53,385 bases of DNA from an uncultured bacterium (lineage in GTDB: Bacteria > Bacillota > Clostridia > Lachnospirales > Lachnospiraceae): the NCBI GenBank assembly GCA_905215155.1, contig CAJMPJ010000024.1, forward strand, positions 1 to 53,385, written 5' to 3'. The translations under genes were made by a program, and so were the position numbers. Of this stretch, positions 23,878 through 33,114 are shown one piece after another. The notes beneath the pieces are model-generated. The model did no database searches and was not told where the DNA came from. It was given only the letters and a program-made list of their open reading frames with translations. Every line of letters begins with the position of its first letter. The stretch's first letter is position 1.

Positions 23878-25311
23878 TTAACCCAGAAGCTCCTTTAAAA
23901 TACGGTTGACTGCCGCCGGGTCCGCTTTCCCCTTCATAGACCGCATGGTCTGGCCTACCAAAAAGCCCATGGCTTTCTCTTTTCCGTTATGGTAATCCTC
24001 AACGGACTGGGGATTTGCTGCAACGATCCCCTGTATGACCGTTCGCAGTTCGCCTTCATCATTTACAACCTTGAGTCCGTGTTCTTCTACATACTGTTCC
24101 GGCTCCACATTCTCTGTAAATATTTTCTCAAAGACCTCTTTGCCCACAGTTCGGTTAATGGTTCCATTATCCACTAACTGAATTAATTTTGCAAGATTTT
24201 CCGGGGAAAAAGACATATTTTCCGGCTCCATCTCATTCTCTTTCAACAGGCGCATGGCTTCCACCATCAGCCAGTTGGCGGCCTCTTTGGCCTTCCCGCA
24301 GATGGCAGTCACCGCCTCAAAAATATCCGCCATATGCTTGGAACCGGTGATAATTTCCGCATCGTATTCCGAAAGCTTGTATTCTGTCTGATATCTTGCC
24401 ATCTTCTCGGTCCGAAGCTCCGGCTGTCTGGATTTAATAGCTTCGATCCATTCATCACTGATCATGATGGGAGGTAAATCCGGGTCCGGGAAATAGCGGT
24501 AATCCTTGGCATCTTCCTTGGAACGCATGGCATAAGAGGATTCTTTGTTATCATCCCATCTTCTGGTTTCCTGTGTAACCAGCCTTCCTTCTTCGATCAG
24601 CTCGATCTGGCGCTTTCTCTCCCCTTCAATGGCACGGGCGATGGCCTTAAAGGAGTTTAAGTTTTTCATTTCCGTTCTGGTACCGAATTCTTCTGCACCA
24701 GCTTCACGCACCGATAAGTTGACGTCGGCTCTCATAGAGCCTTCCTGAAGCTTGCAGTCCGAAGCGCCCAGATACTGGATGATCAGCCTCAGCTTCTCCA
24801 AATAAGCGATGACCTCTTCCGCACTTCTCATATCCGGTTCGGAAACAATTTCGATCAAAGGCACTCCGCTTCGGTTAAAGTCGACTAAAGAGCAGTCCTC
24901 CCACTCATCATGAATCAGCTTTCCGGCATCCTCTTCCATATGAATCTCGTGGATTCCGATTTTCTTCTTGCCTGCGGCCGTATCAATCTCCACATAGCCA
25001 TCGTGGCAGATGGGAAGATAAAGCTGGGAAATCTGATAATTCTGGGGATTATCCGGGTAGAAATAATTTTTTCTGTCAAACTTGCAGCGCTGGTTGATCT
25101 TACAGTTTGCAGCCAGACCTACAGCAAGGGCATACTCCACCACCTGTTTATTAAGCACCGGAAGAGAACCTGGCATACCGGTACAGACCGGACAGGTATG
25201 GGTATTGGGTGCTCCCCCGAATTCTGTCGAACAGGAGCAGAAGATTTTTGTTTTGGTCGCCAGCTCCACATGGACCTCTAAGCCGATGACTGTCTCATAC
25301 TGTTTGCTCAT
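23878..25311 (-). CDS. gatB: Asp-tRNA(Asn)/Glu-tRNA(Gln) amidotransferase subunit B
   Basis: 477 residues. GatB binds the mischarged tRNA and its kinase site phosphorylates the Asp/Glu side chain before amidation. The start MSKQYETVIGLEVHVEL and blocks NTHTCPVCTGMPGSLPVLN, FDRKNYFYPDNPQNYQISQ and IHMEEDAGKLIHD, with two zinc-site Cys pairs near the start, are typical. The C-terminal YqeY-like tail domain is present (PQSVEDYHNGKEKAMGFLVGQTM). It starts directly where gatA ends. Confidence 0.97.
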   Translation of the reverse strand: MSKQYETVIGLEVHVELATKTKIFCSCSTEFGGAPNTHTCPVCTGMPGSLPVLNKQVVEYALAVGLAANCKINQRCKFDRKNYFYPDNPQNYQISQLYLPICHDGYVEIDTAAGKKKIGIHEIHMEEDAGKLIHDEWEDCSLVDFNRSGVPLIEIVSEPDMRSAEEVIAYLEKLRLIIQYLGASDCKLQEGSMRADVNLSVREAGAEEFGTRTEMKNLNSFKAIARAIEGERKRQIELIEEGRLVTQETRRWDDNKESSYAMRSKEDAKDYRYFPDPDLPPIMISDEWIEAIKSRQPELRTEKMARYQTEYKLSEYDAEIITGSKHMADIFEAVTAICGKAKEAANWLMVEAMRLLKENEMEPENMSFSPENLAKLIQLVDNGTINRTVGKEVFEKIFTENVEPEQYVEEHGLKVVNDEGELRTVIQGIVAANPQSVEDYHNGKEKAMGFLVGQTMRSMKGKADPAAVNRILKELLG

Positions 25312-26811
25312 TTAGTTCTCCTCCCTTCCTGCCATGGCTTTCAAAGCCATCTCCGGCATTTCGTAGGTCTTATCCTGTTCCAATGCATAGCCGGCCCGGA
25401 GAATGTTCTTCTCTTTAAAGCAGTCGCCGATAAACTGAACCCCAATGGGCAGACCTTTCTTATCGGTGCCAAATGGAACCGTAAGGCCCGGAAGCCCGGC
25501 AAGGTTTACGGAAATGGTGTAAATATCTCCCAGATACATCTTCAACGGATCGCTGAGGCTTTCCGAGAGCCTGGGCGCTGTGGTAGGTGCTGCCGGCGAA
25601 AGAATCACATCATACTTTGCAAACGCTTCATCAAATGCCTTCTTGATTAATGCCTTGGTTCTCAATGCCTTTAGATAATAAGCATCATAATAACCGGAAC
25701 TGAGTACAAAGGACCCCAGCATGATCCGGCGTTTCACTTCCGCTCCAAAGCCCTCGGAACGGCTTTTTTTATACATGCCGTGAAGACCTTCATATTCCTT
25801 TGCACGATAGCCGTATTTCACGCCGTCAAAGCGGGATAAGTTGGAGCTGGCTTCTGCGGAAGCAATGACGTAATAGGCAGGTATGGCATATTCCACCATT
25901 CCAAGGTCAAAGGTCTCCACGATTGCTCCTTTTTCCTCCAAAACCTTTGCGGCATCTAAGACTGCTTCCTTTACCTCTTTTTCCAGTCCTTCCGTCAGAT
26001 AATCGGCAGGAATCCCTATTTTAAGCCCCTTTACCTCACCGGTCAGTGCTTCTGTAAACCGGTAATCCTTGCATTCCACGGAGGTACTGTCTTTGGTATC
26101 ATGAGACGCCAGCACTTCCAATATTGCGGCACAGTCCGTTACGTCTTTTGCTACCGGTCCGATCTGGTCCAGAGAAGAGCCGTAAGCGATCAGGCCATAT
26201 CTGGAAATGGTTCCGTAAGTCGGCTTTAAGCCTGTGACTCCGCAGTAGGAGGCGGGCTGTCTGATGGAACCGCCGGTGTCTGAGCCAAGCGCATAAAAGC
26301 ATTCTGCCGCAGCGACTGCCGCACAGGAACCGCCGGAAGATCCGCCTGGAACATGGTCCGGATTCCATGGATTTCTGGTCACTCCAAAGGCTGAGGTCTC
26401 TGTGGTGCTTCCCATGGCAAATTCATCCATGTTGGTCTTTCCAAGGATCACGGCCCCTGCCTTAATTAAGTTTTCTACCGCCTGAGCCGTATAGGTGGGA
26501 ACGAAATCCGATAGAATCTTGGAGCTGCAGGTAGTCTTCATATCTTTGATACAGATATTATCTTTGATTGCTACGGGAACCCCGGCCAGCGGTCCGGTCA
26601 GTTCTCCCCCATCAATCCGTTTCTGTACTTCCTCTGCCTGGCGAAGGGCACGTTCCTCCTCTACCGTAACATAACTGTTGAGCACCGGCTCCATGGCTTT
26701 TATCTGGCTTAGAACTGCCTTTACGGCTTCCACAGAGGTTACTTCTTTTTCCTTGATTTTTTTCCCAAGGCCCACGGCCGTAAGGGACAATATTTCTTTC
26801 TCCGTCATCTG
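25312..26811 (-). CDS. gatA: Asp-tRNA(Asn)/Glu-tRNA(Gln) amidotransferase subunit A
   Basis: 499 residues, amidase-signature family. It releases ammonia from glutamine for the amidation done with GatB. The Ser-cisSer-Lys site is visible in VAIKDN (Lys) and PGGSSGGSCAAVAA (Ser). ATG 26811 follows GGGGGGAGCGCAG; an upstream extension in frame is not supported. It lies 10 bases after gatC and ends one base before gatB starts, so the three subunits are one transcript. Confidence 0.97.
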   Translation of the reverse strand, partial: QMTEKEILSLTAVGLGKKIKEKEVTSVEAVKAVLSQIKAMEPVLNSYVTVEEERALRQAEEVQKRIDGGELTGPLAGVPVAIKDNICIKDMKTTCSSKILSDFVPTYTAQAVENLIKAGAVILGKTNMDEFAMGSTTETSAFGVTRNPWNPDHVPGGSSGGSCAAVAAAECFYALGSDTGGSIRQPASYCGVTGLKPTYGTISRYGLIAYGSSLDQIGPVAKDVTDCAAILEVLASHDTKDSTSVECKDYRFTEALTGEVKGLKIGIPADYLTEGLEKEVKEAVLDAAKVLEEKGAIVETFDLGMVEYAIPAYYVIASAEASSNLSRFDGVKYGYRAKEYEGLHGMYKKSRSEGFGAEVKRRIMLGSFVLSSGYYDAYYLKALRTKALIKKAFDEAFAKYDVILSPAAPTTAPRLSESLSDPLKMYLGDIYTISVNLAGLPGLTVPFGTDKKGLPIGVQFIGDCFKEKNILRAGYALEQDKTYEMPEMALKAMAGREEN

Positions 26812-26821
26812 CGCTCCCCCC

Positions 26822-27115
26822 CTAATCCACTGTCTTTGGCACCTTAAAGGCTCCGTCTTTCTTTTCGGGAGCATTCTTTAAGATGTTTTCTCTGTCATCG
26901 CCGTTTTCCACCACGTCTTCCCGGAACACGTTGTCAATCGGAAACACATGAGACATGGGTAGGATGCCCTCTGTATCCAGTTCATTTAATTTGTCGATAT
27001 AATCCAGCATAAGGCCCATTTCCTTTTTCGCTGATTCTTTTTCCTCCTGGCTGAGCTCCAGCTTTGCCAGAATCCCAACATACTCAATCGTTTCATCGTC
27101 AATGATGTGTGCCAT
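26822..27115 (-). CDS. gatC: Asp-tRNA(Asn)/Glu-tRNA(Gln) amidotransferase subunit C
   Basis: 97 residues. A small helical subunit that wraps around GatA and joins it to GatB. It opens [25 protein letters not shown] and has the characteristic [17 protein letters not shown] and FREDVV segments. GGAGG eight bases before the ATG. It is 15 bases downstream of the AspRS gene. Confidence 0.95.
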   Translation of the reverse strand: MAHIIDDETIEYVGILAKLELSQEEKESAKKEMGLMLDYIDKLNELDTEGILPMSHVFPIDNVFREDVVENGDDRENILKNAPEKKDGAFKVPKTVD

Positions 27116-27130
27116 ATCTTCTGCCTCCTT

Positions 27131-28462
27131 CTATGGTTCCAGTCTTGTAACATCTCTTGGGAAAAGAGTCGTCTCTCTGATATTGGCCTCATCAAGAAGC
27201 CTCATGGTCAGACGCTCAAGTCCGATTCCCAGGCCGCCGTGAGGCGGCATCCCGTACCGGAATATCATTAAATAGGTAGAAATATCTTCCGGATTCATTC
27301 CTCTGGACTCCATCTTCTTTACAATGGTGTCATAATCGTGGATTCTCTGACCTCCGGTGGTTATCTCAAGCCCCTTAAACAAAAGGTCAAAGCTCAGGGT
27401 AAACCGTTCATCGGCAGGATCATCCATGGCATAAAACGGACGTTTCTTCGATGGATAATGAGTGACGAATACAAAATCACTTCCGCATTCTTCCTTAAAA
27501 TAACGGCCGATCAACACTTCCTCCTCCGGCTCAAGATCATAAGGGTTTCTGATTTTCCGGTTATATTTTTCTGAAACCAGTTCCTTTGCTTGATCAAATC
27601 GGACCATGGGAATGTTTGACACATCGGGAAGCTGGACCTTTAGCATCTTAAGCTCCGGTGCATACTCCTTCAAAAGCAGGTCAAAGGTATACTGAAGCAT
27701 ACCGGTCTCCATTTCCATAATCTCCACAAAGCTGTCGATATATCCCATTTCAAAATCCATACTGGTGTATTCATTGATGTGTCTTGTGGTATTGTGTTTT
27801 TCCGCACGGAAAACCGGAGCCACTTCAAACACCCGGTCATACACACCTACCATGGTCTGTTTATAAAACTGAGGGCTTTGGCCAAGTTCTGCTTTTTTAT
27901 TAAAATAATCCAGCTTAAATACGTTTGAACCGCCTTCTGCACCGCGGGCTACGATCTTTGGTGTACGAATCTCCGTAAACTTCTGAAGATGAAGGAAATC
28001 ACGGAATCCCCTTACAATCCCTTCCTGTATGCGGAACTTGGCACGCTCCATGGGATTGCGCAGCGTAATGGGTCGAAGTGCCAGCTTTGTCTCCAGGGAA
28101 GTCTTTAATTTCCACTTGCTGATGGCAATGGGCAGCACCTCCGCCGGCTGTGATAGCACTTCAATTGCCGTCAAACGGAGTTCAAACCCATGAGGTGCCC
28201 GTTCTTCCGCAGATACCACTCCTGTGACCCGAATGGCGGATTCCTCTTTTAAAAGGCTTAAATCAAAATCCGTTTTTCCTTCTTCAAAGACACACTGTAC
28301 CAGTCCCTCTGCCCTGCGGAGGATCACAAATGCCACCTCTCCCATATCCCGGATGGTATGGACCGTGCCTTCCATGCGGATGGTCTTTCCTGCGTAATCT
28401 TTGGAACTTACTTCTGAGATTTCCATTGTTTCTTTCTGTTTCACACCTTTGATGAATTCCAT
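27131..28462 (-). CDS. aspS: Non-discriminating (archaeal-type) aspartyl-tRNA synthetase
   Basis: A 443-residue class II synthetase lacking the bacterial GAD insertion, so of the archaeal/eukaryote-like AspRS2 type. The N-terminal OB fold binds the anticodon (KTIRMEGTVHTIRDMGEVAFVILR). The catalytic core has motif 2 FRAEKHNTTRHINEYTSMD and motif 3 GLGIGLERLTMRLL. Enzymes of this type charge both tRNA(Asp) and tRNA(Asn) with aspartate; GatCAB, encoded right after it, turns Asp-tRNA(Asn) into Asn-tRNA(Asn). The T-box leader upstream fits a role in Asn-tRNA supply. AAGGAG nine bases before the ATG. Annotation as an AsnRS is less likely, given the GatCAB neighbours. Confidence 0.9.
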   Translation of the reverse strand: MEFIKGVKQKETMEISEVSSKDYAGKTIRMEGTVHTIRDMGEVAFVILRRAEGLVQCVFEEGKTDFDLSLLKEESAIRVTGVVSAEERAPHGFELRLTAIEVLSQPAEVLPIAISKWKLKTSLETKLALRPITLRNPMERAKFRIQEGIVRGFRDFLHLQKFTEIRTPKIVARGAEGGSNVFKLDYFNKKAELGQSPQFYKQTMVGVYDRVFEVAPVFRAEKHNTTRHINEYTSMDFEMGYIDSFVEIMEMETGMLQYTFDLLLKEYAPELKMLKVQLPDVSNIPMVRFDQAKELVSEKYNRKIRNPYDLEPEEEVLIGRYFKEECGSDFVFVTHYPSKKRPFYAMDDPADERFTLSFDLLFKGLEITTGGQRIHDYDTIVKKMESRGMNPEDISTYLMIFRYGMPPHGGLGIGLERLTMRLLDEANIRETTLFPRDVTRLEP

Positions 28463-28522
28463 AGTTCTATTCTCCTTACCTAAATGTAATTGCTTTGATT
28501 CCGGTGAAGGGTTTTTGACAAT

Positions 28523-28870
28523 AAAATATCCCGTCCCGGAATACAGTTACATATTCCGGGACGGGATTTATATGGCTATAATCTCCCGCGGTACCACCCG
28601 CATTGAAACATCTGCAATGAATGCTTCCGTAAAATAAGCTAACGGATCAGCAAATGTCTCCACTCAAACATTTAACGCATGTATACGGATAAACCTACCC
28701 ATGACACCAGAAATCTTTACGATCCATGGCCGCTTCGGCTTACCGGCTCCGGAGTGTTCCCATAGCCAAGTCCCACATGACGGCGCTCTCAGTCGGTGAC
28801 GCCCTCTTCCTGTCGAGGTCCATAGGCCAGAGTCTCCTTCTCTGCCTTTTTCGATATCAGCTTTCATTCC
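28523..28870 (-). promoter_or_regulatory. T-box riboswitch leader (Asn, possibly Asn/Glu)
   Basis: The conserved T-box reads GGGTGGTACCGCGGGAG on the minus strand (28584-28600). A Stem I region lies between about 28700 and 28870. The terminator stem pairs 28528-28543 with 28552-28567 and is followed by TTTTATTG. In the position expected for the specifier, on the 3' side of Stem I, the RNA reads GGGAACAC (GAAC at 28756-28759 on the minus strand). AAC is an Asn codon and GAA a Glu codon. Uncharged tRNA would stabilise the antiterminator and turn on aspS-gatCAB. Known for this class; the codon assignment is my reading of the sequence. Confidence 0.85.
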
Positions 28871-28899
28871 TGCAGTATATGGTTTCCTGTTTTTTGAAA

Positions 28900-28927
28900 T
28901 TTATAACAGTTCAGCAATTTACCACAA
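28900..28927 (-). promoter_or_regulatory. Promoter of the T-box operon
   Basis: On the minus strand TTGTGG (28922-28927), a 16-base spacer, then TATAAA (28900-28905), about 30 bases before the start of the leader. Confidence 0.5.
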
Positions 28928-29008
28928 TGAATTTTACTTATAATATCACAATCCTTTTTATTCTGCAAGATTTATTTTTCATAAATCTGATGGGAAAGAG
29001 GAACATGT

Positions 29009-30451
29009 TTACGAAATAACGATATCCTCTGTAAAATCTCCAACACGAATTCCGGCCTCTGAAAAATCCTCTGCTTTTTTCCCCCGGATATAAAGATTTT
29101 TAATGGTAACACCGGTAACAGGGGATAAGTGGCTGTATCCGCAGATCGCCGACTCAACTTCCCCACTGCCCCAATACCAGATGTCTTTTAAGGACACTCC
29201 CTTGATTTCTCTTCCGGGTTTTGGATTATAATCCGGATTGCATTTTACCTGAAAATCCAGTATTTTACCGTGAGATATCTGCTCGATCCGTATTTTTTCA
29301 TAGGAAATATTCCTGACTGTGTTTTTATCGCCTGCATTGATGGCAAGACAGCCTAAATATTCCGCCTGGTATTCATGATGTTCCAGTATGTCCAGATCTT
29401 CAAAATGTATATCTTCTAAACAATTTCCTTCCTGTTCAAAATCACCATGGGTGCCGATCATGGTAGGATGGGCCACATCAGCCCATAGAGTACAGTTTTT
29501 GACCGTGATATGGGAGGTGTCGCCGTTATAAGCCCATCTTCTCCCATATATGGCAATACAGTCATCGGAAGTCCGCAGGAAACAGTCTCTGACCGAGATA
29601 TTCTGACTGCTCATAATATCAATTCCATCGGACCAGCCTTCACAGCTAAAGGAAGTGATATCCTCCACGCTTATATCCGAAGATCCTCCTATATAGACAC
29701 TGTAGTGAGGCGGATTGATCATATGAATCCCTTTTACCGTGACATTCCTTGCATGGCTGAGTCTCACTGCATTCAGACCGGAAAACCGTTCAAAACCAGC
29801 AAGGTACTGACAGCCCTTCCCGAAAATCTTCACATTTTCTGATCTGCTTACAATAAAGGTACCTACAAGAACTGAACCGCCAGCCAGAAACACATTGGTA
29901 TCCGATGGAATTCTCATCGTACATTCCTCAAGATAATGGACACCAGGACCAAAGTAAATGGTTCTCCCTTTCGGCTTTTTCTCTGCCTCAGCCATCAGCT
30001 CCTCCGTTCTGTGAACGGATACCCGGTCCGGACTTCCGGGCAAATATAACGTGTTATCATTGAACGGATCTGGTTCCTGCTCCTCAATTTCTCCGGCAAA
30101 CAGATGAAGATTATGAAACCGATCCTCATTTACTTCTATGGAAAGCTTTTGGGGCCGGTCCAGCTTGATCCGTATTGTTTTAGAATCATAGTCCGCCTTA
30201 ACACCGGCATTAAGAGGACGTACCTTCACCTGGTAAATATAAAATATTTCGGGACAGGTAATTTCCAGTTCCACTTCTCCGGTAAAGTAAAAATAAGCCA
30301 TGGAAGCCGTCCGTACCTCATGCATATCCACCTTGACCTGATAACAGTCTACGTTCTTCCACTCCTTCCCTTCCTGTTCCCTGATCCTTATCTGAAAGTC
30401 ATGCTGTAAACAAGCTCCTTTCGGAGCCGGATAATTTACGATCCTGCTCAT
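29009..30451 (-). CDS. Glycoside hydrolase family 28 (polygalacturonase-like)
   Basis: 480 residues without a signal peptide. The first 130 residues form an N-terminal beta domain; the rest is a right-handed parallel beta-helix. GH28 catalytic residues are visible as SDGIDIMSS, TSDDCIAIYG and GTHGDFE, at about 275-330. It would hydrolyse galacturonide bonds of pectin fragments, homogalacturonan or rhamnogalacturonan; the exact linkage is not predictable. Start: GGAGATGAAT precedes the ATG at 30451, and the ATG four codons upstream overlaps that site. It is the last gene after two permeases and a solute-binding lipoprotein. An AT-rich hairpin (28968-28988) downstream may be a weak terminator. 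Confidence 0.85.
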   Translation of the reverse strand: MSRIVNYPAPKGACLQHDFQIRIREQEGKEWKNVDCYQVKVDMHEVRTASMAYFYFTGEVELEITCPEIFYIYQVKVRPLNAGVKADYDSKTIRIKLDRPQKLSIEVNEDRFHNLHLFAGEIEEQEPDPFNDNTLYLPGSPDRVSVHRTEELMAEAEKKPKGRTIYFGPGVHYLEECTMRIPSDTNVFLAGGSVLVGTFIVSRSENVKIFGKGCQYLAGFERFSGLNAVRLSHARNVTVKGIHMINPPHYSVYIGGSSDISVEDITSFSCEGWSDGIDIMSSQNISVRDCFLRTSDDCIAIYGRRWAYNGDTSHITVKNCTLWADVAHPTMIGTHGDFEQEGNCLEDIHFEDLDILEHHEYQAEYLGCLAINAGDKNTVRNISYEKIRIEQISHGKILDFQVKCNPDYNPKPGREIKGVSLKDIWYWGSGEVESAICGYSHLSPVTGVTIKNLYIRGKKAEDFSEAGIRVGDFTEDIVIS

Positions 30452-30476
30452 ATTCATCTCCATTTAACTGTGTATT

Positions 30477-32141
30477 TTATTTGTTTTTTGTATCCAGATA
30501 CTCCTGAAGCTGTCTTTTCACCGCTTCCTTGACGGTCTCCATTCCGGCCGCCTGTGCCTTCTTATAGTATTCACCGATTACCTTCTCGGTCTGATCCCCG
30601 TAAATGCCATTGGCCAGTGTGGAATAGTACTCGGTCTGTACATTGGTATAGGCCGCATACGCTCTCTTTACTTCCGAATTCTCGCCTGCATTGAATACAA
30701 ATCCGGCAATGGGGGACTCTGCATAGTTATCAGGCAGATTGACATAGTTTTCATAATAATCCTTGATCTTCTCCGGAAGATTTTTCTCAATCCGGGCATA
30801 ATTAGGGTTCCATGTCAGCTGATAGCCAGGGAATACATATTTGTTGTCTGCATTTAAGGATTCATACTGGCTGTCTCCTACCGCAGTCCAGTCCTCCCCT
30901 TCTATGCCATACTGGAACAGGTCGTGGTTGGCTCTGTTGGAATAGATCCAGTCAAGGAACTTCATGGTCTGGTCGATTTTGGTGGAATAGTAAGGAATAC
31001 ACAAAAAGTTGTTGGTGGTTAAGTTATTTTTTACGATCTTATCCCTCTTCTGCTCTACCTCATCATACAGGAATACTTCTACATTATCCTTTATTCCTGT
31101 AAAATTTTCAATTTCTCTCGCTACTTCCCCATAGCCGTCCAGGGCGCCTTCCACTGCTGCCACCTTTCCGGTATAGAATAAGTTCTTTTTGGCATCCTGC
31201 TCTACGTTTGAGTCCTTCTGTACATAGGGCTTCCACGTTTCTGCCAGTTCCACATAGCGGGCATCCATATAATTGGTATGAAACGGTTCCGGGAATTCTG
31301 CAAATGCCTCATCCGGATCACCGATTCCTGCTACCGCCAGCACTTTCGTTCCTTCTTCATTCAGCAGTGCCTGGATCTCCATGGTCGCATTGGCCCCGGT
31401 GTTTGGAATGCCAAATATGTGATTGGCCCTTCTTGTCAGCTCTCTGTCCTGGAACTTGAAAAATCCACGTTCTGCCAGACCGATGGGAGCCACCAGGCCT
31501 TCCTCTGCCTTATGTTTTTCCATTGCATCACAATACTGGCGGAAGGTATCCAAATCCCTGACCTCCGGCAGGTGATACTTTTCTCTTAAATCCTTTCTGA
31601 TAAAGAAGCAAAAGGACTGGTCATCTGCCACCTCATAGAGAGGCACCGTATAAATTGCCCCGTCAGGTTCTCTTACCTGACCAATCACCGATTCCGGGAA
31701 CGCTGCCTTTAAGCCTGGATATTCATCATTATTAAAGTACTTGGAAATGTCCGCATAAGCACCTTCATTCTTCATTTTGGATAAATTCATCCAGTAGGCA
31801 TCAAAGACAAGATCTGCCTCCTGCTTGTTCTGAATCAGCAGCGGGATGTTCTGGATATAATCAGATGCCGGCGACCATACAAAGTCCAGCTTTGTATTAA
31901 GGGTGTCCTTTGTCTGTTCATAAAACTTATTTAGAACCTTATCCTGATTTTCCGCGCCGCCGAACATATAGATCTTAAGAGTCGTTTCCGGCACCTGGCC
32001 GCTGCTTTCCGCTGTTTTACTGACGCTTTCCGGGTCCTTCGCTCCGTCCCCCGTGTTTTTTGAACTGCTGCATGCTGTGACTGAGACTGCAAGAGCCGCT
32101 GTAAGAGTCATTGCAGCCAGTCTTTTTAAATTTTTTTTCAT
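30477..32141 (-). CDS. Sugar ABC transporter solute-binding lipoprotein
   Basis: A 554-residue extracellular lipoprotein: signal peptide with lipobox SVTAC, lipidated Cys24. It captures an oligosaccharide for the permease pair encoded upstream. A family 1 solute-binding fold is followed by a DUF3502-like C-terminal part (NHDLFQYGIEGEDW, NADNKYVFPGYQLTWNPNYAR). It is clearly paralogous to the lipoprotein at 36608-38191: both share ADLVFDA, KYFNND-YP-LK-AFP and LDWI/LF-S. It lies between the inner permease and the GH28 gene. No ATPase gene is present; such importers usually borrow a shared MsmX-type ATPase. Confidence 0.93.
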   Translation of the reverse strand: MKKNLKRLAAMTLTAALAVSVTACSSSKNTGDGAKDPESVSKTAESSGQVPETTLKIYMFGGAENQDKVLNKFYEQTKDTLNTKLDFVWSPASDYIQNIPLLIQNKQEADLVFDAYWMNLSKMKNEGAYADISKYFNNDEYPGLKAAFPESVIGQVREPDGAIYTVPLYEVADDQSFCFFIRKDLREKYHLPEVRDLDTFRQYCDAMEKHKAEEGLVAPIGLAERGFFKFQDRELTRRANHIFGIPNTGANATMEIQALLNEEGTKVLAVAGIGDPDEAFAEFPEPFHTNYMDARYVELAETWKPYVQKDSNVEQDAKKNLFYTGKVAAVEGALDGYGEVAREIENFTGIKDNVEVFLYDEVEQKRDKIVKNNLTTNNFLCIPYYSTKIDQTMKFLDWIYSNRANHDLFQYGIEGEDWTAVGDSQYESLNADNKYVFPGYQLTWNPNYARIEKNLPEKIKDYYENYVNLPDNYAESPIAGFVFNAGENSEVKRAYAAYTNVQTEYYSTLANGIYGDQTEKVIGEYYKKAQAAGMETVKEAVKRQLQEYLDTKNK

Positions 32142-32181
32142 TTTAATCCTCCTTTTATTTTAATGCCGATTTGCCGACTGG

Positions 32182-33099
32182 TTACCCTTTTACGGAACCT
32201 ACCATAATTCCTGAGGTGAAATATTTCTGGACAAATGGATATGCCAGCACAATGGGTCCGATTGTTACCATTGCCGTAGCAAGTTTTATGGTCAGACTGG
32301 GGACTGTCTCTCCCGTACCGGTCGAAACGCCCATGGCAGCCATCTGCCTGGTGAAGTCTGCATCCCGCATCATCCTCATGATCAAATACTGAAGAGGGAA
32401 TTTTTCCGGAGTATCAATATATAGCATGGCCTGGAACCACTGGTTCCAATAGGACAGTGCATAGAACAGGCCTACCGTGACAAGAGCCGGAACCGCACAT
32501 GGCACCACGATTTTAAACATGATGGTGATTTCACTGGCTCCGTCGATCCGGGCCGATTCCATAAGAGAATCAGGAATTGACTGGAAGAAATTCCGCAGCA
32601 GGAACATATTCCAGGGAACAATCAGCACCGGCAGAATCATCACCCATATGGAATTACGCAGATGCAGATACTGGGAAATCAGCATATAGGTTGGTACAAG
32701 CCCTCCGCTGAACAGCATGGTGAAATATACAAAAAAATTGATTATCCTGCCGTGGCGCAGCTTGCCGCTTGCCAGGGGATACGCCAGCATAGTGGAAAAA
32801 AGCAGGCTTAAAGCGGTCCCGGCTGCCGTAACAAAAATGGAAACACCATAAGAACTGATGACCTGACCGCCTTTAAATACCGTTTTATAAGCTGCCAGTG
32901 ACCATTTTTGAGGAAACAATGAGAATCCGTTTTTTGCCAGGATCATTTCATCAGTAAAGGACCCAACGAGCACGTATAAAAAGGGCAGTATACATAAAAG
33001 AGCAAACACTGCGGTAAATAAATAGCAAAAGATTACAAGCGCCCTGTCCTTCCCGGACATTTTCATCTTCCGCTTCCTGCCTGGTGTAATATTTGACAT
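32182..33099 (-). CDS. Carbohydrate ABC transporter permease (LplC/YtcP type)
   Basis: 305 residues, six membrane segments (first about 18-40). The ABC permease contact loop EASEITIMFKIVVPCAVPALVT corresponds to the EAA motif, here ESARIDGASEITIMF. The C-terminus YPFVQKYFTSGIMVGSVKG is the signature of the LplC/YtcP subgroup of oligosaccharide permeases. It pairs with the permease upstream (gap 15 bases). Confidence 0.94.
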   Translation of the reverse strand: MSNITPGRKRKMKMSGKDRALVIFCYLFTAVFALLCILPFLYVLVGSFTDEMILAKNGFSLFPQKWSLAAYKTVFKGGQVISSYGVSIFVTAAGTALSLLFSTMLAYPLASGKLRHGRIINFFVYFTMLFSGGLVPTYMLISQYLHLRNSIWVMILPVLIVPWNMFLLRNFFQSIPDSLMESARIDGASEITIMFKIVVPCAVPALVTVGLFYALSYWNQWFQAMLYIDTPEKFPLQYLIMRMMRDADFTRQMAAMGVSTGTGETVPSLTIKLATAMVTIGPIVLAYPFVQKYFTSGIMVGSVKG

Positions 33100-33114
33100 C
33101 TTCCTTCCCTCCTT

